A DNA stretch of 64,000 nt from Heloderma charlesbogerti (taxonomy: Eukaryota > Chordata > Lepidosauria > Squamata > Helodermatidae). How positions within the stretch are numbered: position 1 is the stretch's first letter; each line of letters starts with the position of its first letter. Of the stretch, positions 1-14,700 are shown in pieces. Location: positions 806,001 through 870,000 of the forward strand of contig JANEZZ010002677.1 of assembly GCA_026122225.1 (NCBI GenBank). Direction: 5' to 3'. Position numbers and translations under genes: made by a program. Under the pieces are notes generated by a model. It saw nothing but the letters and a program-made list of their open reading frames with translations. It did not search any database and was not told where the DNA came from.

Positions 1-294
1 TCTTGATCATCCCAGAGTGCAGGACACGGAATAATGGGCTCAAGTTACAGGAAGCCAGATTCTGGCTGAACATCAGGAAAAACGTCCTGACTGTAAGAGC
101 AATACGACAATGGAAGCAATTCCCTAGGGAGGTGGTGGGCTCTCCCACACTGGAGGCGTTCAAGACGAGGCTGGACAGCCATCTGTCAGGGATGCTCTGA
201 CTTGGATTCCTGCATTGAGCAGGGGGTTGGACTCGATGGCCTTGTAGGCCCCTTCCAACCCTACTGTTCTATGATTCTATGATTCTATTCTATG
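1..294 (+). mobile_element. CR1-like LINE 3' end
   Basis: Encodes [15 protein letters not shown] and VRAIRQWKQFPREVV, then LDSHLSGML and a stop, followed by CGATGGCCTTGTAGGCCCCT and repeated ATTCTATG at the terminus. These are CR1 hallmarks. The element continues left of the window. Confidence 0.88.
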
Positions 295-1158
295 TTCATG
301 GATAGGCACATTCATTTTGGTTTTTCCTCTGAAGTATTACTCTAAAGAGTGCCATGAAACTTGATAGAAACACACATGCTAATCTCCCTTGAAAATTAAA
401 TTAAAACCATCAGGAATGGCTAGATGCATGGATAGACAGATAGAGCTGAGTGTTCTAAAAGCCTGCCTTATTGTTATATTTTGACTTATACAAATGAAAT
501 CTTGCAAATATGCATGGAAATAGCAGTGGGTACAAGCAGCTGAAAAATGGTGCATACCCTTTTCATCCTGGGTGCATACCTTCCTCCTTTTCAGCCATGG
601 CTTATATGTATTAATAAAGGTACATCTGAAGCACTTTTTAAGTCCTGTTGTTGTCAGTTAAGATAACTGAAGCGGATGCTTAAGTCTCCCACTGAAATCA
701 ATCGACCTTAAAAGCAAAGAATCTTGACTGGATTTGCACCAGTTAGTAATTCCAGCAATTACACCAAACAATCTATTCTTCATTCCCTTGCCCACAGCTT
801 TTTAATCAGTTAATTTAGGGTCGATTCATCCTCCCCAAATTTTCATCAAAATTATGAACAATTTATCCATTAACCCTCTACATACTCCCAAGACAAAGAG
901 ATGTCATATGCATTTAAATCAAAAGAAACTCTTGGATTTATCAGACCCAGTACTGTTTATAGAACGGATCACACAAATTCTAAAATGATGTCACCACAGT
1001 TTGACATCACAGTTTCAAGAACAAGAACATAGTGCCCTTAATTAATCCTGGCAAGCTAAAAATCTGATGTGGTTTCGGGCAGCTCTCATTTCTGTTCTGT
1101 ATTGCACAGGAAGGAGGGTCATTTTTGTGCTCTTATATAATTTTTCAACCTGTGAATT

Positions 1159-1266
1159 CATAGAATCATAGAACAGTAGGGTTGGAAGGGGCCTACAGGA
1201 CCATCAAGTCCAACCCCCTGCTCAGTGCAGGAATCCAAGTCAGAGCATCCCTGACAGATGGCTCTG
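1159..1266 (-). mobile_element. CR1-like LINE 3' end, short
   Basis: ATAGAATCATAGAACAGTAG at its left edge, then GGTTGGAAGGGGCCTAC. Antisense copy of the same CR1 terminus as 1-294. Confidence 0.85.
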
Positions 1267-2116
1267 TCAATCAATTCAAATCAATCTTGTCAGAGCTTAG
1301 GAAGCACTTTCACAAAGCATCTGCATAGTGTGGGGCATGTGTGTATCTCATTCCAGTAAACATACACACATGACAAATGGCAGAGTGTCTTGGGAGGGGT
1401 GGAAGAGGGGACATCACCAAATCATTGAGCCAGTTCTTCTTCTGTGAAACTTTTTGAACCTATGTCCTGCTTTTGGAAGAGCGGGCAGCTTTATCAATTC
1501 CTTATGCCTTCTAGTAGTGTAAAGTCTAGACAGCAAGTCTCAGTTATTAGCTGATGGGTAGAACTCATCAACCCTTTTGAAGGTGCTAGGACCTGTTCTG
1601 CCCCCTTCTTTGCAGGCCTCAATTCTCCTGCTAAGATGCCCCATCACTGGCCACCAACGCTCATCGCTTGTACTGACTGCCCATGTTTTCACTTTGTTTG
1701 CATCCTAGTCACCTGTATTGTGGAGCTTTGCACCAGTAATAGATCATTGGCCATCCTCTTCTTACTTGTTATTGCTAAGTATATCATTCTAGCAGCATGC
1801 AGGATGCTTTGCTGAATAGCAATTAAAAATATGTCCCTGACTTGAGGAGCTCACACTCTAAACTTCAACACATGGGAGGGAAGAGGTGGCAAGGATAAAC
1901 AAGAAGGACACGGAGTTTTATTGCACATACTCACAATGTGTAAGGGGTTATGTAAAAGGCATCATGAAAAAGTTAGGGTTTAAGAGGGATTTGAAGAAAG
2001 AGAGAGGCTGGTATCATGTTAGGGTTCCGGGAGGCAGTTCCAGGCACAGGAAGCGAGAAAGGGAGCAGGAGACCTTCAGACAGCTAGTGGTACTGGAAGA
2101 ACAGCGAGCAATTGAC

Positions 2117-2362
2117 CTGGTTTGGATGACACACCACAGCTTATTGTGTGTTATTTAGCAAGGTTGCATGTGCAACCCCAGTTTGGGGGCTGCTGTGTCA
2201 TGTGAACCTGGCAAGCATGGGTTATGTGAGGGTTAAACAGTCCTCACATAACCCTAAAACAGATCATGGAGGTTGCATATTCAAAATGGCGGCTGCATGC
2301 ACTGCAAAATCACCATGGGTTAACTAACCCATGGTAGGCTGTTGTGTCGAGCAAACAGCCCC
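2117..2362. mobile_element. inverted-arm MITE R, copy 1
   Basis: Shares GCAAGCATGGGTTATGTGAG with 50627-50646 and CCATGGGTTAACTAACCCAT near its right end. Its right arm is the inverse of the left arm of copy 2. Confidence 0.55.
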
Positions 2363-3396
2363 TTTGGGATATGAGGGCAAGAAGATAATGGGGACAACAC
2401 TATGAAGGGCTTTAGAGGTAAGGAGAAGGAGTGGCGCGGAAGTCAGTGTAAAGATTTAAGAAGGGGCATCCCATGGTCTGAATCAGAATTTCCCCATAGG
2501 GGATAGAGAATAAAGGCCATATTCTTATCATGTTATACAGGGAAAAGCAGTATGACGTGTTGACAGATTCCTGAAAGGAGGTGGGGAAGAAAGAAGGAAT
2601 CCGAGATAAACCAAAGTGAGTGATATCATCAGTGGATATAATGAGAATCTATGAGGGGGTGGGGGAGGCTTGGAAAGAAAGATGAGAAGTTCAGTCATGG
2701 ACACATTGTTTGAGACGGTGACAAGCCATCGTCAAGATATGAGAAATATCAGTCGTGCAGTTCAGAGATGCGGGATTAGATGAAGAAGGAAAGGCAAGAT
2801 GCACAGAGGTAGAACTGGTGCCAGTATCATATAGGTGGTCCTGAAACGTTATGAATCACTCAGGGACAAAGCAACATAGGGTCTCAAGACCAGCCCCTGA
2901 GGGACCCCAACTGAAAGAGGAAGCAGAGGAAGTGCTCCCCCTCTGAAAACATCACATGAGCAGTTAGACAGGTAAGAAGAGAACCAGCGGCGGATATGCA
3001 CAGAAACCTAGAGCATGAAAGGAGGCAAGCAGGAGAGAGTCTGGCAGTGAAGTGACTGTCAGTGAGTTTCAGTAGAGGGCAGGAAGACTGTAAAGAGACC
3101 AAAGGAGAAGCTGGAGTAGAGAAAGTTGAGACAGTGGGAGTAAGCAGCACATTTCATGTCTTTGGAGGCAAAGGGTAGAAAGGAAATTGGATGGTAGTTA
3201 AGAGGGACAGGATGGGTTTTTGAGAATGGGGGGGAATTGATGATGAGCTCAAATGCAGTAGAGAAAGAGGCAGAGAGTGAGGAGGAGAGAGAGGGCAACC
3301 AGGAACTGGGAAGGGATAATATCAAGGGGCATGTTGTGGGGTTAGATGAGGACAATGGGGTTATAGCCAACACTTTACATGAGAAAGAGGAAAAAG

Positions 3397-3469
3397 AAGA
3401 AGGAAGGAAAGGAAGGAAAGGAAGGAAGGAAGGAAGGAAGGAAGGAAGGAAGGAAGGAAGGAAGGAAGG
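3397..3469. repeat. (GAAG)n microsatellite
   Basis: About 70 bp of GAAG/GGAA units, purine-rich on the plus strand. Confidence 0.97.
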
Positions 3470-6400
3470 GACTGCAGAAGGAGCAAGAGGCAGAGTGTGG
3501 GGAATGGACTCTGTGCAGTGTTGAGGGAGGTCAGGTGATGGCCAGACAGACGGAATTCCACAACAGAGAGATCAGGGACAGAACACTTCTTGATGAAGGT
3601 GACAGCAAGAGTGCCCAAGGCAATGGGGAGGGGAGTCAGTCCAAAGGTAGGGTTCAAAGGAGGAGGTAGGAGGCAGTTGACTCAGATATAATTGACAAGC
3701 AGTTGGACTCACAAAAAGATGGGAATGTTTTCAGAGAGGAAGAAAGTAAGCCAGGCATGAAGTGAAAGCTGAGTGGGGTCAGGAAGGCAATGTAAGAAGC
3801 CAATAGAGAGATGAAGAATGGAGCAGAGTCATACAGGATGACCCTCAAAGGTTGAGAAGCTGTGGGATGAGACTGGGCAGGTGCTGGAACTGGCAAAATT
3901 TGAAAGGGAAAACAGTTTATGGGAGGGGAGACCTCCAAAGGAGACTGGAAGTGTTGGAGAGGCAGCCAAGTTTCCAGTAAAGGGCTGAGGGCAAGTAGCT
4001 GGAGGGATGGAGTGAGGAAAAGATCATGGACAGTGGTTGTTCTGTGGGAAAGGAAGAGCCGGTTCCAGACAGGGATGGTTCAAGACTTTGGGTGAGGAGC
4101 TTAAAAGCCTCAAAATACTTAGCCCCAGTCCAAGTCAGGTCTCGCCCCCTTTGAGCTGGGCTCAATTCAAAATAGGATTTGCACCCCCACTCTGTGCCAT
4201 TGCTATCCCCAAGCAAGAAAAGCCCTACCTTGGGGGATGGGAATAAAGTACAGCAGGAAGGGCTGCTCACCACACAAAAGAAGTCCCAGAAGGCCTCTCC
4301 TTAGCCAGAATGACACCTAGAGCATCAATTTCTGTTGGGACATCATGGGGCTTGTAGCTGAAAAAAACTACCAGACCCATGATGGCAGGAAGTAACATTA
4401 CAACCATCATGTCCAGCTAAGGAGAGACAGTGAGTCTTCCCCTACCTCTTCTTTGCTTGGGGAAGGCATGGGGGAACAGGCAAGGAAGGGGTGCTTCACC
4501 TAACTGGGCTTTTCAGAGTATCTGTCAAACCGCAAAAAGCAGGAGAAAAAGCAAAGGCAAGCACAACTCCTTTGGGAACCTGGAACCCCATGAAGCCTTT
4601 TCCCAGTAACTGGTTTCCCTCAGCTTTTCCCACATCACCAGATCCATTTTAAATCTCTCTCCTCTCCTCAACTGGCACTGTTAACTATCAGTATAGCTAG
4701 GTAATTTCCCTCCCTTTTTGAAGCGCTCCAGATTTGCTTCAAGTAAGCATGCTCAGAACTTCTACATGGTAATCTGAATACAGTGAAGGCAGAACCAGGA
4801 GATTTATCTGAGGGACGTCTGGAATGATGTGAATGGTGAGGGCATATTTTGTCTCAGTGCTTCTTTCTAAGCATATCTAAGGAATATACAGCACCTTTAA
4901 GCCATGGACCAAGTCTTTTCACCTCCATAAGTGTTTTTGAAATGTGTTGACACAAATCCTGGCAGTTTATTATTAGTGTCTTGAGAGGGAGAGAAACGTC
5001 AAATTAGTAGTGTAGTGCATCTGCAGACTTGCAAATGATGGGAACATTTGAGAACGTTTATTTCATCCTTGGGGTGGTGGAGGATGCAGTTTACTGCCTG
5101 TATGAAAAGATATTGGCTCCTACTCAGGGGTAAACTAGATGGTGTACACAAATGTATGCAATGGAATTCCAATCGTTTGGGGTTGTGTGCGTGTTTTAAT
5201 GAAAAGCATCCCTGAAAGTGTAAATGTGCATCTGGAACTGGGAAATTTTCAGTGGAAAAAACAAACAGCAAAGAAAGGATTAGGAGGGTCCCCACCACCA
5301 CACACACTTTTCAGTGTTTAGTTTTAAAGACATGGGGCTTAGTTACATGCATTTTGTGTGTACTATGTAGATCAGCCATCAAACCAGCCCAGTCTTTAGA
5401 AGGCATGGTGCCATTCTTTCATCTTTTCCTTCTTAACAGATTTTCTGTGATAAGAAAAAAGATGGACAAAGCAGTGGGAAAAGACAGGAGGGTTATAAGT
5501 GAAAGATGATGTCATCTGGACCCCCCATACAATTCTGTGAGTGAGGCAGGCCGATGGTGCAATAAAGGCATGCTATGTTTTACAGTCCAAAGTGCCCCTT
5601 TTCTATCAAGTCATTTCTGTAGTGGAAAATGGTGTAGTGCTGGAATAAAATGTCCTCTTGTTACAAATGGTGAGGCACACACTTGTCTTAAGAACTAATC
5701 TGTCAATGAAAGAGATGCCTATATCTTAGGAGTGGGAAGTGCTAAAGGGGTCCAGCCTTCTTATTCCACAGAACAACCTTACAATTGGCACTGCCTCCAC
5801 CCACCTACTCTCATATAGGGAAGGGGATACAGTCCCAAAATTTTGTTTGTTGGCTCTTATCCATGGCACTAAATCAAAATCAGCAGCTCATCTAGCAACG
5901 TAGACAGCATTTTACTCTCAAAATTATGCAATAATGTATTTTACAAAGCAGAGCAAACCCCACATCAATATTATATTGTCAGAATGGGAATCTCCTTGCA
6001 ATGGCAGGCCCTTTCAGTTTGCGGTCGGCAGTGTGGGGAGAGGTTAGGAAAATGTAATTCTGCATGAGACAGCATTAGCCCAGATCAGGGGGTCTCACAT
6101 GGCCAGAGGGTAGAGAAGTGAATGCTCAGTCACTTCAGTACATGGGGATGGCACTGGGCACAGATTCCTCTGTGGATGCAGAGTTACTCCCTCCACTGAA
6201 GCAAACAAGAAGCAACACTCCCATGTGTGCAACAGTGTACTCATAGTTGGAAACAACTGTTGGGAACTATGAGTCATGTATTATAATCCCCCCTGCCCCC
6301 ATGGGCTCTATCGCATAAGAATAAACCGAGGCAGAAACAGAAAGCAAGTGTGAATTTGGGATAAATACATGCTCTTGTTAAATGCTGTCCAAAAAATACA

Positions 6401-8727
6401 ATGCCCCAAAGCCAAAACACTCTTCATTTAACATCTCGTTATTCTGACTGGTGGAAGGGCAGAGCTGGAATTTCCTCTCTGTCAGATCAGAGCGACAATT
6501 TTCCACTCCAAAGATCAGAAGCAAGATTTTCACTTTAGGCAATAGTAACATTCCAGAATTAAATAAATTAACACTAGAAATCAGTTGCTTGATTAGAACT
6601 TTATATACATTTCCCCTAACAATCCACTTCTCCAGAAAGCATTCTGAGTAACTACTAGGTGCAACAAGACTCCTTTATGCTAGAGTTGCACAACAGACCA
6701 GTGTGCACTTTCTACTAATCAGTTACAGATTTGCAGGTATGTGGGACTTTGACCCTAGGTGCTCTACCATTCCAAAAGTGTTTCTAAGGATTTTTTCAAA
6801 ATTGCTCTCCAGTCTGGTGGACAGGTTTCCTCCTACCACATATCCTGGAGAGATTCTGTAGTTTTCAGTGCCAGCAGTACCATGAACAGTAAAATGAGGA
6901 GTTCAGTCCCTTAGTGCAACAATTCCAGAGATTACAAAGCACAAAGAGGCTTCATGAGGAATGTCCTCTTTCCTCTAAGTCCTTGGGACTCTTAGTGTTC
7001 AAGTTTTCTCAACCGCTGTTATCCTCTGTACAGGTAAGGCAGCAGGGAGACGTCACCCTTCTATATGCAAATGTGCAGGGCATTAGTAGGTCTGCTGCAT
7101 GGACAAAAACAGACAGAGATCCTGAGCAGAAGGCAAACAAGACTTGCCATTCATTCCCAGCAGTATTATCGTCCACTTGGATAGTCAGTTCCTGAATGTA
7201 TTGTGCTTGACATAGTTCTGCAGGATTTTCTTTAGTGCTCATAAGAGGACAAGATATAACAAGACAAAATGGAATGTGCTTTCAGCAGAAAGAATACATT
7301 GGCACCTTGGAACATGGTCATCTAATACATACAATAAGTGTAACACAACTGATTCTCATTTAATGCTTGGTTATCCACTGGTATTTAGTAACCCTCTCTA
7401 AAAAGTATTAGGGTCACTCTGCTAGTTCCTTGCAAAAGGTGAGAGATTAGAAAGATGCTCAGTGCACTAATTCCAAGCAGCTTTGTGGTTCGTTTCCTAC
7501 ACATGATTCTCAGAGCAAACACCACCAGTTTGGCCACAACCTTGCAATTCTTGCTCCATGAAGCTACTAAGGGTGGAACAAGCAAACACAAAATTAAACT
7601 CTCACAGCTTTCAAATAACACCAACACCAACGCAAGACAATTGTCCTGCCTACAGAAATAAGATCCTGCTCAGCTCCAGTCTGAGGAATGAGGTGTGATA
7701 CCTAGGGGTAAGACTGAGAAAGTGCAATCATTTAAATTGAATTAATTCTCAAATTTAATTCACCAGATTGTCAAACACATCCAAGGCAGTGATACTTTCA
7801 GTTTGTTCAGCCCCACAGTAGAAATAGGAAAAAAGAATAAATTAGTGAGTTCCAAATATGCTGCTTTGACAGCACTATCCTGAGACAGGAATGCTTGTAT
7901 AGCTATAAAAATAGAAAGTTTAAAAAGATACAAAAAAAGGTTACAGAAATTAAAAAAAAGTAATTACACTTGTTGTTCTAAAGACTAAAAGAAGGTAAGG
8001 CAGCACAAGCTGTATGCTATATAATTATGTGGGTTGCAAACTACCAGTCAGTCTAGTGGTATCCTCTTACAGAAGGGTGGGTGGTGTCTGGATAGGAAGG
8101 AACCTGGTCTGGGAGCAAAGCAAAGTTGAGAGCTTCTTGGTAGTGACATGTACAAGAAGCTTTGAAACATTTTCTCACATCAGTGTCGCCTCATGCAGAT
8201 GCTGTACTCTGGTCTTGCCCTGGGCCTGAAGGGTGTCCTCAGTATGCCTCTTGGCTGCACCCTCTCCGCATTCTTCCTTCCACGGTGCCCTGTCAGGCCC
8301 AGGAGTCACTCCTTTAGATAGGAAACGAGCCCCGGCATTCCACCAGATTCCTACTTCAACTAGCCAACTGTTTTTCAAACCAGTCTTCATGGCTCAAGAA
8401 TTGCAGCTTTCTACTTGGTACTGCCACCGTGAGCAAAGTGCTGTATGGATTTGATTAAATGAACATAAAGAACGAAAGGGACACAGAAGACAGAAAAGGT
8501 GGTTGCAAGTGTGCCTAGGGCTACAGATCTGCTAGCTTAGTATGAGGTGTAAAAAAAGTCAACAGCCATGAAGACAAAGTAAATTATCTTCCTCTCCAAG
8601 CAACACATGGCTGTGTCTATCTTCAGGACAATTTAAGAATCTCCTTCCCACCAGTAGTTAGATCTTCAGAGGGGAAAGGAGGGACCCAACAGTAGAAGAG
8701 TCTTGTCTCTGTGTTCGGTTGTGAACA
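3470..8727 (-). other. presumed SORCS2 3' UTR and downstream flank
   Basis: The sequence directly 3' of the SORCS2 stop. I see no second gene. Candidate poly(A) signals on the minus strand (for example near 5058, 7354 and 7753) are too many and too weak to choose one, so the UTR end is not placed. The stretch is relatively free of recognisable young repeats. Confidence 0.45.
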
Positions 8728-8792
8728 TCAGCTAACCAGGTAACTGTGCATCTCCCTGGAATTAATGCTCAGAGCCACGCCTGAGAGATTGC
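8728..8792 (-). CDS. SORCS2: SORCS2 window exon 15 (last coding exon, stop)
   Basis: 65 coding nt encoding [20 protein letters not shown] and TGA (8730-8728). It is too short to stand out as an open frame. The acceptor is TTCCTCAG, and its two leading bases complete the Gly codon begun by exon 14. The 3' UTR continues towards lower coordinates. Confidence 0.93.
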
Positions 8793-11700
8793 CTGAGGAA
8801 CAGAAAAACAAAGCACCAAGATTAGCAGTTTACAGGATTTCAACATTCACCCCCCTTTTATTCCAGGAATAGCTCCACCAGATGAGATGGTGACCTTATC
8901 AAATCACATCAGGTGAGAGTGGTGCAGCAGTTCTGTGTTGCAGTGCTGAAAATTTTGGCTTGGGATGAATTGTGGTGAATTCCTACAGTTCTGAGCCAAG
9001 TGACATCATAAAGTGGTTTGAGGGGAGCAGGTGAGGGAGGAGAATGGAGCCACAGGCTTCCTTTCAAGATGACACTGACCTGGGACTGGACACTGACTGC
9101 CATCAGCAATAAGGGAACTCTGTAGCTGTTCAAGTTTCCACCTCTCCCAGAAGGAGTCACTGCAAGGTAATGGTGTGGAGGAGTCCCAAGGTGGGGGTGG
9201 CGAGAAAGTAGGCAACATAAAATATATAAAAACAAAAGAAGTGGATGGGTGAGTCTGGAAATATGCCATTGTAAAAATTCCAAAATTATGAGAAGAGAGA
9301 GAACAGAAAACTAGGTTTTGTTTAGTCACGCTGTGCTGTGAACAGAGAATAGTATGCTTGAATAATCCCACCGGTGAGTTTGGGACAGCGCATGCAAGAA
9401 AGCCCACAACACAAGGGCCGTCTGAAGGAAACAGAAGTCTTCACAAGTGTTTCAGACCCTAATCAGCAAAAGCGGAGGAATTCTCCTCTGTGGCTAAGAA
9501 AACTCTCCAGCAAAAGGGACGAATGGCATGACCCTGACCTGACCATACATGCTCACCACAGCCAGGGCTACGTGTGGAGCCCCAACCAAGCCAACAACAG
9601 CAGCACCAATCATCTGTCAGGGGACAGGGGCATGGAGAAGGAGGGCTGAATCCAACTCCTGCCCCACCACCAAATCAGATGATCTGGTCCATCACCATCT
9701 GTTTAAAGCACCGGGAGGCTGCTGGGGACCACGTACAGCAACTGTTCCTCATCCAGCTCCTCACTACCTGTCCCTAAGCTGGATCGGTGTATCACAGCAA
9801 CCTCTGCCAAAGCAACGGCATGTTGCTAGATCTAGATAAAGAGAATGTCTGTCAAACCCCTAGGAGGTTCCAGTTAGCAAAATGAAGAGGTTATAGAAAC
9901 AAAAAGAAAGAAAAAAAGAAAAACATTCAGGAATGGGCAATTTATCAGAAGGATGTGATTTACCAGACAGTTGCTCCATCCCTCCCAAGGAAACACACGC
10001 AGAAGGACGTTGGTTTTTAGTTTTTCTGACCACGAGTAAGACAGGAAATTGAGAACACCTACTTGAGGATCAGTGAGTCACTCCATCCTCTTCTATACCT
10101 CCAAGACAAACATTTTCCTGCTAAACGCATCACCAATGCCCCCAGCAACTTTTCTCTATATACCATAGTTTTAGCAAAAATGTAAAAGTCATGGCTCTGA
10201 TCAAGGCATGGGCCCTGCTTACCCTCAATGGCATGGCTGCCACCACCCCATGGCTGTTCTCTGTCATGTATGCAACTCCCCAATATAAGGTGGGTTCTGT
10301 TAAGGTGGGTTGTAATTATTCCATTTCCGTGCTCAATTCCAACAAAGCTGCTTTGGGACACCATTCCATTTCTTTTCCACATCCTTCAATCTAGTTAGTA
10401 TCATCCCAGAATACTTTCTGAAAGACTGGCATTCAGCAGCATGAGGTCATTTTAATTTTTATATAGGATATGTACATTTCATGTTCTTACACTGTTCCCC
10501 ACTCCTTTAAAGTTTGTTACTTGCCTTGAGTCCTCGGGAGGAGGCAGACTAGAAATTGAAATAAATAAATAAAACCTAAAACTTTTCTCCTTCCATTAAA
10601 AAACACCAACCATTCTTTCAAATTGCCCAAAGTGACTTTTTAACTAGCAATTCTTTAAGTACTTCCATGATTACAGGGGCGATTTCAATGCCTGCTTTTA
10701 ATTCTGAGCACAGTGGCTCAGCAGAGAGACATCTGCCCAGCAATTCTCTTCATGTGCGATGGAGGAGCATGTTCATGTCCCTCTCCTTGATCACATCACC
10801 CAATGTGTGATGCAAGCATTCTCAGTAGACCTGCTCATTTGTAGACCTGTTTCTTTGATATACGATTGATGACATGATATAGAAATGTAAGGTTGTTTAT
10901 TAAACTGTAAGGTTGTTAAGGTTATGGATATAGTTTTTAAAATAGAATGGCATCGGAGGCCAGGGGGTGTCGGAGTTTAAACTCAATTCTTTAAGGGGGA
11001 GGGAGAGGGGCAGGGAAGGGGAAGGGAGGGAATTTTTCTCTTTTTTTCACTTCCTTTCCTCCTCCCTTTTCCCTTTTTTTCTCTCTCTTTATTCTTCTCT
11101 CTTTGTTATTGTGGTGTCCTCATCAGAATATTGTACTGTTGGGAAATTGAAGTATTGATTAGGTTGTTGGCAATTTCGGTATTGTTTATTTCATTTATAA
11201 AAATAAAATAAAAAATATATTAAAAAAAGAACAACAAACATGGTCATACCTTCCAAAAATACCTCTGAGTAATCTGCCAGCCTTTTACTGCTGGGTGTCC
11301 CCTTCCCATGGGGAAGCTCAGAAGAGTCTTTGTGAGTTTGCGCCTTATGTGTAAGGACATCTACAGTTCTTACAGCCTCCAGTTTCAGGGCCGAGAACAG
11401 AGTAATCCAGTGTGTGCACCTGGGTACAGCTTCCTATTTTGTAGCCATGGGGGGTGTTGAGGCGTCCACGTTTAGCGATTCTCAAATGATACGATGAAAA
11501 CAAGCTTCTGGGGCAAAGGAATGGATGAGGGAGGCCTGGGAGGCAGAGGCACAGTAATGTAGTCAAGACATGGAGACAAGGCATGTGGCTAGTGCAGGCA
11601 GCTATGTTCATATCAAATGGGAGGTCATGTTAAAAGTGGGAAGTGAGGCCAGGAACAAGCAAGAAAATGCACCAGTTGGCACAAAGTAATGCAGTACTAC

Positions 11701-14700
11701 ATTCATTAATTTGCTGGAGAAGCAAAGACAGAAAAGACAACCACGATCCCTTCCTTCAGTTCTCACCCATTGCTCTCTCCCTCTCCTTTGGTGCTTGATC
11801 TTGAATGACCTCTCACCTGCTTCCAGGCCAGTTAAAAGCATCAAATCTAAATGTGTAGGGCCAGTTATGGTATAGGATAGACCCACTGTAGCGAGTCTTG
11901 GAAACCACAAAATCCCGAGCTTGCCCTAAAGACCCAGCCACAGTGTGCATATTGAAATCCCACATAAAAATAATTCTGGGTGACCTCAGCACCACCTTGG
12001 TGACCACTTTAGCAATCTCAAATTAGGGAAAGGTACACAAAAAAACTCCACTCTACCCTAAGGCCACATGTTCATGTCAGGAGACTGTGGCATTGAGCAT
12101 CTTCTGTAAATGGTTGTTATGTGCAATTGCCATTATATCCTCTCCCTCCCACCTATTCCCAGCTCCCAGCCCTTAATAGCTACTGTATGGAATACTCATC
12201 AGGGATCAGCTGAATGACTTAGCAGCCCAGATCGTGCCAATGAGAGAAAGAAGGTCAACAGCCTCATTTAGAATATGATTTTTTTTAAATTTCTTTTAAC
12301 CACTGACCTTGTGCTTGACAGAATCCGCACCTTGTGCATCACTGCATTGCATCTCAAGCGACTGTCACAAAGACTCAAACACATCCACCCACTCAAGCAA
12401 CAAACTGATCCCACGCTAGTGGTGAAGCAAACCCCCAAGAAAATCGGGTTATTTACATATTTGTCAGCAGTTAAGATGTACTAAGCACCTGCGAATGGCA
12501 AATTTAAATGCTAAACATCTAAAGAGCACCTCCTTCTCATTTAAAAGGCCCTCAGGCAAAGCTAGCCCAAGACATTTTGCTGCCTCTGAGGAAGGCAAAG
12601 CTGGTGCTGTGCCCTACTCCACATACAGAGGCTGGCTGGCAGTGCAATCTTACTTCAACAACAATCAGGGTACAGCGTCCTCCACTGCACCAGAGGGCAG
12701 CAGGTTAGCTTAAGAGGTGCAGGGCAGACTGACAGGCACACACTGCTCTTCTGCCCCCCATCGCCTCACCACTACTCATTCACTGCTCAGTCCGGCACCT
12801 CCTCGTTGCCCACTCAAACAAATGCTGCAATGCGGCAGTGACAACACCAGTGCACACCGCATGAGCAGAGCAACGCATGTGCATGCATGGTGACTGCTAG
12901 AGTGTGCTGCCCTGGGTTGGCTGCTTCTTGGCCTGCTTGCTCAGTCAGGTGCCCTTCCCAACAGTGTCGTCTGTGACTTGTCAGGAGCGACCAGCTAGGT
13001 AAGGCAGCCAGTCAGTCAGCCTGGGACAGAAACAAACAGGCACTGCTGTTACTGGGATGCTGGCTCAGGAGGATGGGGAGAGTCGGGAGGCAGGGCTGCA
13101 CACCAACATCTGCTGCCTGAGGCAGCTACCTCACTCTGTCTAACGGTAGGGCTGGCTCTGCTCCTAATCTTTTCTGGCTAATTGAGGATCACAACCTTGG
13201 AGGTCTTCCGGACCAATTACGGTACCTATAATGTCAGATTATGTGTTGATCTCAGTCAAGGCTTACCAAGGTTATCATCATGTGAGCTGGCAGCAACCCA
13301 TTCAGATTTAGATCCAGTGACCACCCCTCTTGCCTTTGCAGTGGCTGAGCCTTGCGAAGAGCTGCTACCAAATCTCTCCTTCACCCGAAATTTCAAGACA
13401 AATTTGTAAGTTCCTACTTGGGCAAAACATTCAAGGAATTTTGAAGGAAGGCCAAAGAGTCAACAAGGGGTTCAATACATCCCCACGTTGCTGACAAATT
13501 TTGGCTATAGAAAAGTATGGAGGTGAATTTGGAGGTGGGTGCTCTGGTGAAATATCCAGGTTAAGCAATGCCAGAGTCCAGAGAGGGCACAGGTGATCGG
13601 GATTATAGACAGCTCATTGCAGCAGCTAGTCAAGCTGAAGACAAAGCAAGATGTGTTGCTCCAGCAATAGTCCAATCTAGTCTGGACGCACATGTAAGGA
13701 GCCCTACAGCCAGGTGAGTGTCTCAAGCGCCGCCGCCTCAGATGAACACTGCTTGAGCTAAAAGGGGCTCTGTCATATGCTGAAGGTGCTTGCTCCAGTG
13801 TGGATGGAAATCCTCCTGCTGCCAGTGGAGGGGAAACCCTCCTGCAGAGAGTCAGCGGAAGGGGCCAGGCTACCTCCTCAGGCAATGAAGATGGAGGCAT
13901 TGCTGGCCCCTGGAGCTCACCTTCCATAGGGGTTTCTGCCAAGGTTGATGCTTCAGAGGGGATGTTTCTGTGTCACTGGACCCCTCCTTCGATAGCAGGG
14001 GGTCTGAGTCCTGGGCAATAACACCAAGGGATTTTCCAGGGAACCAAAAGAGTTGCACTAAGGCAACCCTAATTCTTCAGAAGGTTCTGCAAGGTCCCTT
14101 GCCTTGAAGATAAAATACACTGTATTTGGGACTGCCTTTGAAGGTTGTTTGGAGGCTGGTAACCTTAACACTGTCTTGGATTCTTTCTTTTGTTTAAATT
14201 AAATCTCTTTTGGTTAAGGTTCATGCGGCTTATCCTTGGGTAGCTGAGATTGTACTTGAAGAGCTGCAGACTCGTATTAAAGAGCTGCAGACTCGTATTG
14301 AAGGCCTTAACAGTGTAATCCTATGCATATTTACTCTGAAGAAAGTTCCTCTATGTTCAATGGGGCTTACTCATTTTCCAGGTAAGTGTGTATAGGAGTA
14401 CAGCCCAAGATCTTTTCATGGTCTCTTCGCTCCCTTGGGTTTTCAGGTCTGCCTCTCTTCCTACACTGAATAGCAAAAATGCTACCCCCGCCACCAGATT
14501 CGGATGCAGCTAGCTCATGTAAATTTTTACAACAACAAATAAAAGTTAGTCTAATTGACATATTTTAGAATGTATTAAATGTCAGGTTACTGTAGCATGT
14601 TCTTATTAAAGTGTGTCTGTTTCGATGAGTTAAGTTTAGTTCCAATAAATCCACAATGACTTTAACATTAGCAAATCAGAATTCAGATTTAAGTAGCACA

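Larger units (their letters stand above)
295..3396. other. gene-free flank, mostly unrecognised sequence
   Basis: Apart from the CR1 piece near 1159 and the inverted MITE near 2117-2362, nothing is recognised here. The purine-rich part from about 2370 to 3390 may be an old, decayed repeat. The short open frames show no family features. Confidence 0.4.

Noticed and set aside
1886..2158. 90-residue plus frame
   Set aside because: Runs into MITE R and has no domain signature.
3237..3669. Basic repeat protein frames
   Set aside because: Translation of the GAAG microsatellite.
1..8727. Neighbouring gene (AFAP1 expected beyond SORCS2 in mammals)
   Set aside because: No exon with splice sites and a recognisable product was found.
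13505..13942. 145-residue minus frame
   Set aside because: No splice or domain support; lies in SORCS2 intron 14.
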